From Novipirellula herctigrandis (GTDB taxonomy: Bacteria > Planctomycetota > Planctomycetia > Pirellulales > Pirellulaceae), in the NCBI GenBank assembly GCA_007859835.1, contig SJPJ01000001.1, positions 1,995,656 through 2,059,655 of the forward strand: a stretch of DNA of 64,000 nucleotides, read 5' to 3'. The position numbers and the translations under genes are program-made. Positions 40,343-47,076 of the stretch are shown piece by piece. Within the stretch, counting starts at the first letter, position 1; the number at the start of each line of letters is the position of its first letter. The notes under the pieces are model-generated. The model searched no databases. It was given only the letters and a program-made list of their open reading frames with translations, and was not told the origin of the DNA.

Positions 40343-40972
40343 ATGACTGACTGCGGATGTGCGTTTGAACCAGAGCCAAACAACGAACTGCAGCGGCGGA
40401 CGTTGCGGCTTGTTCTGGTAGTCAATGCAGTCATGTTTGTCAGTGAGATCACCGTAGGAATCTTGGCCCGATCAACGGGACTTACCGCTGACTCACTCGA
40501 TATGTTGGCGGACGCTAGCGTCTATGCGATAAGCCTTTACGCCGTCGGACGAGCGAGCGGGATACGACGCAAAGCAGCCACAGCGAGCGGATGCCTACAG
40601 ATAGTGCTTGGAATCGGTGTCCTCATGGAAGCGTGCCGGAGATTCTTTTTTGGTGGGGAACCGATGGGAATGGCGATGATCGCAATGGGCGGTGTGGCGT
40701 TCATCGCGAATGCGTTTTGCTTGAAACTGCTCTGGAAACATCGAGGCGGCGATGTGAACTTCCGTGCCTCATTTATTTTCTCTGCCAATGATGTGATTGC
40801 GAACGCAGGCGTGATTGTCTCAGGGCTTCTTGTATTACTGACCCATTCGCAAATCCCCGACTTGGCCATCGGCGTGCTGATCGCGATGTTGGTCGTTCGC
40901 GGCGGTGTCAAAATTCTAGGCGAAGCAAAAGCCGACGCGGCATGCGAATCGAAGCTAGCGAATGGACCATGA
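40343..40972 (+). CDS. Short cation-diffusion-facilitator (CDF) protein
   Basis: The 209-residue protein has about six membrane segments. The second (LTADSLDMLADASVYAISLYAVG) carries the CDF metal-site pattern, and the fifth reads FIFSANDVIANAGVIVSG where CzcD-like exporters have HxxxD. An N-terminal CGC may bind metal. The C-terminal cytoplasmic domain of typical CDF proteins is missing: the product ends soon after the sixth segment. Probably a zinc or other divalent-cation exporter of the truncated type; substrate unknown. AGGAG lies about 10 bp before the ATG. Confidence 0.75.
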   Translation: MTDCGCAFEPEPNNELQRRTLRLVLVVNAVMFVSEITVGILARSTGLTADSLDMLADASVYAISLYAVGRASGIRRKAATASGCLQIVLGIGVLMEACRRFFFGGEPMGMAMIAMGGVAFIANAFCLKLLWKHRGGDVNFRASFIFSANDVIANAGVIVSGLLVLLTHSQIPDLAIGVLIAMLVVRGGVKILGEAKADAACESKLANGP

Positions 40973-41512
40973 CGCGATCTCTTTCAACGAGCTCGAAAAT
41001 CCGAGTCAGCAAACAAAATGCCAAGACTTTTCTGCGGTCGCTTTTAACTGCCTTTTGGCTTTAGGTTCTCAAAACCCGCGGCATTCTGGAAGATTTTGAG
41101 AAACATTTCCGATCGAGCCTCGAAAACCGACTAGGCACCCGCTGTTCCGGCAACCAACATCGTTCAGGCTGCATGGTTGCATTTTGTATGATGGTCGCAG
41201 TGTGATCGCGTTATGATGGATGACTGGCCACCGGCGCCTGAGATAGCAAGGTGATGCAAACTGTGAACTCTTGTCGATTGCTTCGGTGTTGGTTCTTTCC
41301 TGCTACCAAAAAAAGTTATGGTGGCAACGACCTAACCTCACTACATTCAGTTGCCAACGGTTCGACTGTGACTGTCGGCAGTGACAACAAATATGTATTA
41401 CCGACTTTTTCAGCAACCTACTCGTCTGTGCCAAATAATTGACTTCATCGAAGAGCTTGGGCCAACGGCAATTTGCGTGGCTTGAATAACCATTTCGTGT
41501 CGAGGGGAACCG
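40973..41512. other. Gap upstream of the ExoY-like gene
   Basis: About 540 bp without a supported gene. A 63-codon frame at 41251-41442 has no family signature. The last 60 bp contain GAGGGGAACCG just before the next ATG, a usable ribosome-binding site. Confidence 0.5.
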
Positions 41513-43210
41513 ATGGGCGTTACGTACTATCAAAAGGCAAAAGCCAGTGTTTGCCCAGTTGATCCACAAAGCAGTCGTGCTGCTCAGGTCTCGTTTCAGC
41601 TTCCTGCGGGAAAGGAAATCCGTCCCAATTTTGGCAACATCGACGTAACGAACTTGGATTCGGTTTATCAGCGTTCGCTTTCGCTCGAGCGGGATCATCC
41701 CGATCGAATCGCTGATTATTTTGAGCATGCCGAAGCGATTGCCGCGCAGGACCGTCAAATGCAAAGGATGTATGGCGTCCCCAATCATCCCTATTTTGGA
41801 CGTCCAATGACCTTGCTCCCGATGACGGGAATGATGGTCGAAGGCATTTCGGAAATGGTCCAGCGGGTGATGCGCGCGTCGAAAGGTTTTGTGGAAGGTC
41901 TTTTCGAGGGACTTCGGACGTCGCTCGCCAAAGATCCGGAAACTCTATCCCGGATGAATCGGAACTTGATGAAGTCACAGATTCTTAACGTCGTGTTGCC
42001 GGCGGTGATGGCTTCGGGCATGGTGGTTGGAATTGTCCAAGACATCGTCAAGGCGGTAACCGGTTTGTACCAACTGGTTACCAATTTTGACGAGATCGCC
42101 ACAGCGGCTGTCAAACTGATCAAGGCGATCTTAGATGATGAAAAGGCGGCCCACGGATTTGGCAAGTTGGTTGGGCAGCAATTGGGACAAAAGATTGGCA
42201 AGCTTTCCAGACTTGGCGTGATCCGGTTTTCTTTCGAAGTCGGCCGCATCCTGGGGCCAATCATTGCTTCGATCGCGGTCGCATTTACAGGCATTGGTGT
42301 GGGCGCATTGGCGGTGAAGTTTGGTCGCGAGTTCCTTCGCTGGGCGACCCGATTTCCCCGCATCGCAAGGCTTGTCGATGGGCTTGTCACGCTGGGCAGC
42401 AAGTCGGGACGAGGTGGAAAATTGATTGCCTATGTCACCGCAGCAATGGCTTCGGCCCGCTCAGGAATCACTTCCCGCCACGTTCAAGTATTTCAGCGAG
42501 TCGCGTCGTCTAATGGCGGCCAGAACCGCATCATCGCCGTTCGATTCACGAACCTAAAATCGACCAAGTGGATTGACCGCGGCTATCCCGGAAAGCCGAT
42601 GTCGGTGAAGGTAAAAACCAGCGACAAGACGGGGATTGTGACGGTACAAAAGCATGGCCCCAAAACAACACCCGAGTCACACATTCAGGATGCCTACAGT
42701 GCGGGTTACTACATCGTCGATGGAAATGGCGTTGCCAGAAACAAGGCCGGACAAGCTCTTGATTTGCCTAGCAAGACTGACTGGCCACTCGAACCAGGCC
42801 AAGTCATTGACCCGCGACTCAAAAAACCACTTGTCGGCGACTATGATTTGCACAGCGTGATCAAACCGCACAATAAAGGACAGAACATCGTGCTCGCGAC
42901 CCAGGATGGCAAGAAGGTCGCCGATGCGTCCAATCCTGACCTTCGAAAAGTTGCCAAAGCGTTAAACGATGGAATGGATCAACCCCGAGTGTTGCACGGT
43001 GCACACGATGGGTATGCCAAGCTGTCCGATGCGGGCAATGGCGTGGTCGCCTTTCATCCCGATGGTCGAATCCAAATCTTCAACACGGTCAACGAGATGG
43101 AAGACTTCTTTGAATCGATTGGACGGCAGACCATCAAGGGAGCGTATCCCAGCGGTCCGCTACCGGACGTGTTGCCGAACAACGTTCTGCCGCTACGCCG
43201 AAAAGACTAA
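41513..43210 (+). CDS. Putative nucleotidyl cyclase toxin, ExoY/edema-factor/CyaA class
   Basis: A 565-residue protein without signal peptide. Residues about 155-190 and 245-270 are long hydrophobic helices in a helical N-terminal region with no recognised fold. From residue ~330 the class II adenylate cyclase pattern appears. R344 opens the domain. GYPGKPMSVKVKTSD (K361, K366, K368) matches ExoY GFPTKGFSVKGKSS and keeps the 7-residue spacing of the catalytic lysines. GDYDL (D443, D445) matches the metal-binding ADYDL. ALNDGM...VLHG (H495) with DAGN (N509) and FHPDGRI...NEMEDFF follow the last conserved block. Known members make cAMP, cGMP or other cyclic nucleotides in eukaryotic cells after activation by actin or calmodulin. 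Activity, activator, delivery route and immunity gene are unknown here. Motifs were compared from memory. Confidence 0.75.
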   Translation: MGVTYYQKAKASVCPVDPQSSRAAQVSFQLPAGKEIRPNFGNIDVTNLDSVYQRSLSLERDHPDRIADYFEHAEAIAAQDRQMQRMYGVPNHPYFGRPMTLLPMTGMMVEGISEMVQRVMRASKGFVEGLFEGLRTSLAKDPETLSRMNRNLMKSQILNVVLPAVMASGMVVGIVQDIVKAVTGLYQLVTNFDEIATAAVKLIKAILDDEKAAHGFGKLVGQQLGQKIGKLSRLGVIRFSFEVGRILGPIIASIAVAFTGIGVGALAVKFGREFLRWATRFPRIARLVDGLVTLGSKSGRGGKLIAYVTAAMASARSGITSRHVQVFQRVASSNGGQNRIIAVRFTNLKSTKWIDRGYPGKPMSVKVKTSDKTGIVTVQKHGPKTTPESHIQDAYSAGYYIVDGNGVARNKAGQALDLPSKTDWPLEPGQVIDPRLKKPLVGDYDLHSVIKPHNKGQNIVLATQDGKKVADASNPDLRKVAKALNDGMDQPRVLHGAHDGYAKLSDAGNGVVAFHPDGRIQIFNTVNEMEDFFESIGRQTIKGAYPSGPLPDVLPNNVLPLRRKD

Positions 43211-43614
43211 ACAACAATTTCTGTTCGCTTCGTATTTCACAACCGTGAAACGACTTGATTCCAATCAAGTTTCGATTGGACACGTTTTTGCTTGCGTATG
43301 TCGCAGCTGTTGGCTGTTGGCTGTTGGCTGTTGGCTGTTGGCTGTTGGGGGACGATCCGGTGTCGGGAAAGAACTTCAAACCTTCACAGGAATGGATTGA
43401 AACTTATTTTCTGTGGTTCGCCAATCACTTTGGTCTAGATCGACTCTACCGCGGTCATAGGCATACACATCGTACAGTCAACCACGAGCATGGGTCGCGA
43501 ACGGCGTGGGACGTGTGCTTGCTACCTTTGTACGAATTGACCAAAAAAGGAAATATCGGTTAGGCCGTTCCGTTTTTTTGTCTAATCTGGGCCTCCGACG
43601 CGTATTTCCATAGT
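43211..43614. other. Gap with 7-bp repeat and small palindrome
   Basis: Downstream of the cyclase gene lie the palindrome CTTGATTCCAATCAAG (43254-43269) and six copies of a 7-bp repeat. A TTG-initiated frame (43255-43563) running through the repeat is probably not a gene. The last part should contain the ECF sigma promoter. Confidence 0.5.
43306..43347. repeat. 7-bp tandem repeat, six copies
   Basis: GCTGTTG repeated six times without interruption, ending in GGGGG. The heptamer period is not a multiple of three, so it would be phase-variable if translated. Confidence 0.95.
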
Positions 43615-44163
43615 ATGACGACCGAAAAAATGTCCGTGGAATCGGGCGAACAGTTCACTCGATTGCTGCTCCAAAATCAGAAACGGATTTGGGGATTGAT
43701 CCTATCGCTGGTCCCCTGCGGGTCCGACGCGGATGATGTCCTACAGGAAACCTGCGCCGTCATGTGGCGGAAGTACTGCGATTTTGAGCCGGGGACAGAT
43801 TTTGCCGCTTGGGGGCTAAAGATTGCCCGCTTTCAGGTGATGAGCTATTACAGCCGCCGCAAGAGCGAGCGTGCCCGGCTAAGTGCTGACGTGATTGAAG
43901 CCGTTGCTGTCCGATTTGCGGCGCCCGACCAGGAAAACAGATTTTCCGACCGGTCTGCTGCACTCAAAGACTGTCTGACAAAACTTAAGTCGGTGCAATT
44001 CGATACGCTGCATCGCCGCTACGACGAAGGCCAGTCGGTCGAAGAGATCGCAGAGGAGATGAACGTCTCCATACATGCGATCTACAAGCGGCTGGATCGG
44101 ACCTATCAGCAACTTCACGGTTGTATCACCAATAGGCTTTCGCAGCAGGAGCATCTTGCGTGA
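43615..44163 (+). CDS. ECF sigma factor, Rhodopirellula/Verrucomicrobium type
   Basis: The 182-residue protein has sigma region 2 (QKRIWGLILSLVPCGSDADDVLQETCAVMWRKY, with the DxDDVLQE signature) and region 4 (EEIAEEMNVSIHAIYKRLDRTYQQL) in the spacing of TIGR02989-type planctomycete/verrucomicrobial sigma factors. Its stop overlaps the GTG start of the FecR-type gene (GTGA), so the two are translationally coupled. Its likely targets are its own operon and the downstream sulfatase/carrageenase-like genes; this is inference from position. Confidence 0.9.
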   Translation: MTTEKMSVESGEQFTRLLLQNQKRIWGLILSLVPCGSDADDVLQETCAVMWRKYCDFEPGTDFAAWGLKIARFQVMSYYSRRKSERARLSADVIEAVAVRFAAPDQENRFSDRSAALKDCLTKLKSVQFDTLHRRYDEGQSVEEIAEEMNVSIHAIYKRLDRTYQQLHGCITNRLSQQEHLA

Positions 44164-45572
44164 CATCCGAACCTAACCCAAAGTTATCATCCGCCGAGCT
44201 TGACCGCTTAATCGAACTGGCTAGCGCCTACCGTGAAGATCGCATTGGCGATGCGGAAGTTGCTGAGCTCGACATGATGCTTTCAGAATCGCCCGCAGCG
44301 TTGGACGCATTTGTCGAAATCGGCATGCTCGTTGCTGATTTATCACAGGCCCAAAACGTCGGCCCTGCCAACAGTGACAACCACAGCCATCTACACAACG
44401 ACGCTGCACCTCGTTCCTCCATTCGTTTCGTTAGCGTGGTTGTACTGGCGGCAAGTCTTTTGTTGGCCGTCGGTTTATGGAGTTGGTTATCGAATCGTCC
44501 GGCGCCGTCTTTTGCGCGACTTGAATCGGTATCGAATTGCCTATGGAGAGAGACAGCGACGCCCGCTCGCGTCGGCGGTCGGATCGGCGTTGGGCATTTC
44601 CGACTTGCCGAGGGGGTCGCCACGATTCGTTTTGACAATGGCGCGCAGGTTGACCTGGAAGGTTCATCGCACCTGGAAGTGCTGGGGCAAGATCACTGTC
44701 AATTGCACAGCGGTAAACTGGTTGTCACCGTCGAGAACGACTTCAAGGGATTCACCGTCGACACCCCTCATGGTCAGTTCATCGATCAGGGGACTAGTTT
44801 TGGCGTCACCGTGGAAGACGACGGTGCGTCGGTGGTGGAAGTGTTTGACGGTTTTGTCGATGTTAAGCATCGCACTTCTGGCCAGCAACGTCGCTTGGCC
44901 GAGGATGCCGCCGTACGATTGCTGCCAAAAGAGATGGTTGATGAAGCGGAATACGAGCCGCCACCGACTGTTGAAGACTCAGGTGATGTTCAAATCGCCT
45001 CGACGGCTGCTCAAGGCGCGGATTGTAGTTTGCGACGCGATCACCAACATCGCAAAGTTAAAAGCCCACTGCTTGTCGCACGAACATCCCGGCCCGCATT
45101 GAGCCGATTCGACACTCGGATCTGTCTCCGTTTCGATCTGACGAATGTGCGCACTGCGGATGCAAACAAAGCAAGCCTGCAACTTACCGCAACGCCATCG
45201 GGAAAGGGATTCGCCTCGCAATCAACGGATACGGTTATCGCGGCCTACGGCATCATCGACGACACGTTGGATCATTGGTTACCGGACAAAGTCTTGTGGA
45301 ACGAGCTTCCCGGCGTGATCGACAATCCTTGGCAGTCGAATTCAGTGCGTTTGCTTGGACACTTCACGATTCCCAAGGGGCAACAATCCGGCAACTTCCG
45401 TGTTGAAGGACCCGAGTTGACCAAGTTGTTGAAAAACGACTCGAACGGGCTCCTCTCGATTGTGCTGGTCTCGGAAACCGAATCCAGAAAAGGAATGATG
45501 GTGAATGCTTTTGCGAGTTCGCATCACGACTCGCTCCGGCCACCGACATTGCATCTATGGCTTGCACGGTGA
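44160..45572 (+). CDS. FecR-type anti-sigma factor with C-terminal DNRLRE-like domain
   Basis: The N-terminal 85 residues are a cytoplasmic anti-sigma region (LDRLIELASAYREDRIGDAEVAELD). A single membrane helix spans about 90-110 (VSVVVLAASLLLAVGLWSWL). The FecR domain (about 140-270) shows GHFRLAEGVATIRFDNGAQVDLEG and TPHGQFIDQGTSFGV. Residues about 295-470 form an extracytoplasmic beta domain of the DNRLRE type, ending NAFASSHHDSLRPPTLHLWLAR, often found in polysaccharide-binding proteins. This suggests direct sensing of a glycan outside the membrane and release of the sigma factor. Start is GTG. A truncated copy of its tail lies at 56.4 kb. Confidence 0.85.
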   Translation: MTSEPNPKLSSAELDRLIELASAYREDRIGDAEVAELDMMLSESPAALDAFVEIGMLVADLSQAQNVGPANSDNHSHLHNDAAPRSSIRFVSVVVLAASLLLAVGLWSWLSNRPAPSFARLESVSNCLWRETATPARVGGRIGVGHFRLAEGVATIRFDNGAQVDLEGSSHLEVLGQDHCQLHSGKLVVTVENDFKGFTVDTPHGQFIDQGTSFGVTVEDDGASVVEVFDGFVDVKHRTSGQQRRLAEDAAVRLLPKEMVDEAEYEPPPTVEDSGDVQIASTAAQGADCSLRRDHQHRKVKSPLLVARTSRPALSRFDTRICLRFDLTNVRTADANKASLQLTATPSGKGFASQSTDTVIAAYGIIDDTLDHWLPDKVLWNELPGVIDNPWQSNSVRLLGHFTIPKGQQSGNFRVEGPELTKLLKNDSNGLLSIVLVSETESRKGMMVNAFASSHHDSLRPPTLHLWLAR

Positions 45573-45691
45573 ACGTAGCACACGCTATTAGCCCGCGTTC
45601 ACCCTCCTCGTTACCACGAATCTCAGAACCTCAAACACTTCGCTCTACTTGACTACCAACGATCTACCTGCACCAAAAAGACATCACTGAT

Positions 45692-47005
45692 ATGAAACAT
45701 CTGATCATTGCACTTGCGTTTCTCATTTGCTGCACCGAAGTCCACGCCAAATACAGGGAAACGATGGACCCAAATGGTCCAATGAAGAACCTGCATACGG
45801 ATTTCGGTCTAAAAAATGATGGGGCAAAAAGCGATCAGAGTGATCTGATGCAAAAAGCAATCCAAGCATTCTCCGCGGCTGGCGGTGGGCGACTAATCAT
45901 GCCCAAAGGAACTTACATGTTTTCGGGTGTCTGCCTGGCATCGAACGTGCATTTGCTGATCGAAAAGGATACCGTGATCAAACCTTACTGGCCGAAAGGC
46001 GGAAAGGCAGTGGTCTTTCAACTCACTCCCTATTCGGAATCCAGGAAACGCAGGCAACACGACGATCGCTATGTCGAAAATGTCAGCATTCGTGGATTGG
46101 GAGGAACCTTCATTATCGACTACTCAAACCGCAAAAGAGTCAAGGGCGAGGGGATTCGCGCGGTCAACTGTCGCATGGCAAAGAATTTTCTGTTGTCCGA
46201 CTTTGAGGTCAAGGATAACTGGACGACCTACTGTGCGATCATTTTCACTCCTTCGTCCTCCCCAAACGCCAAAAGTTATGACGTCTACATGCCTGTCGAT
46301 GGCTTGGTAAAGAATTGCCACAGCACTCACTCGTCACCCGGTTATGGTTTGGTGCAGATGCACGGAGGCAGGGACATTCACTTTGAAAATCTCTCCACAA
46401 CAGGTGGCGGAGTCACCTTTCGCTTGGAGACCGGAGCGGGTGGAGAGCATGGGGGCATCTACGACATCTCCGCCAAAGATCTTTACTGCGAAGACGGCAA
46501 GGCTGCGGTTCTGATGGGGCCTCATGTTCGCCAAAACGGAATGGTCATGATTGATGGTGTCAAAACCAAAGGTTGCTTCAATGCGGTGCAAATGGGTTCC
46601 GGATTCGTTGACCAAAAGAAGAGGGCCGAGGGGGTCCATGTGTCGCCTGGAAGTTTTGCTGACGGATCGACCGTAAAGAACATTCATGCGATCTTTGGCA
46701 CTAACGCACCGATCGCAACGAAGAGTCTGGCCCGGGTCCCCAAGGAGTATTTGTCTCAGCTTCGCATTGATGAAAGAGAAACAAAATCTCTCCGAGGACC
46801 TTCAGTGTGTGCGGTGACCGATCGGACTCAAAAAAGTTGGCGGCCCGTCATCCAGAACGTAACCAGCGAAGGTTTCAAGTACAACCCTGGAGTTGTCACG
46901 CTCAAAGAAGACGTGAAAGGAAATCTAAATCAGATTCTCACCGGCATGCCGATTCTAGAAGAGTTTGAAAAGCACAAGAAGAAGTTGGCAGAAGAAGACA
47001 AGTAA
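45692..47005 (+). CDS. Parallel beta-helix enzyme, GH82 iota-carrageenase-like (copy 1)
   Basis: A signal peptide (MKHLIIALAFLICCTEVHA) is followed by a pectate-lyase-superfamily opening (DFGLKNDGAKSDQSDLMQKAIQA) and repeated beta-helix coils. The block GYGLVQMHGG...GGGVTFRLETG...VLMGPH places Q222, E246 and H278 where, from memory, the Alteromonas fortis iota-carrageenase has Q222, E245 and H281. The Asp two residues after that Glu in the characterised enzyme is Gly (G248) here. The enzyme would cleave internal beta-1,4 bonds of a sulfated galactan in the periplasm or outside. It follows the sigma/FecR operon by 119 bp. Two paralogues lie at 53.1 and 56.7 kb. Confidence 0.7.
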   Translation: MKHLIIALAFLICCTEVHAKYRETMDPNGPMKNLHTDFGLKNDGAKSDQSDLMQKAIQAFSAAGGGRLIMPKGTYMFSGVCLASNVHLLIEKDTVIKPYWPKGGKAVVFQLTPYSESRKRRQHDDRYVENVSIRGLGGTFIIDYSNRKRVKGEGIRAVNCRMAKNFLLSDFEVKDNWTTYCAIIFTPSSSPNAKSYDVYMPVDGLVKNCHSTHSSPGYGLVQMHGGRDIHFENLSTTGGGVTFRLETGAGGEHGGIYDISAKDLYCEDGKAAVLMGPHVRQNGMVMIDGVKTKGCFNAVQMGSGFVDQKKRAEGVHVSPGSFADGSTVKNIHAIFGTNAPIATKSLARVPKEYLSQLRIDERETKSLRGPSVCAVTDRTQKSWRPVIQNVTSEGFKYNPGVVTLKEDVKGNLNQILTGMPILEEFEKHKKKLAEEDK

Positions 47006-47076
47006 ACCATCGCAAAACAAGGTGTTGCGAATGGATAACGGACAAACGTCAGCATACCGCAAAAGTAGTTTTACTT

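Noticed and set aside
43255..43563. Possible immunity gene downstream of the cyclase toxin
   Set aside because: TTG start, the sequence is built partly from the 7-bp repeat, and there is no recognisable fold; coding is not convincing.
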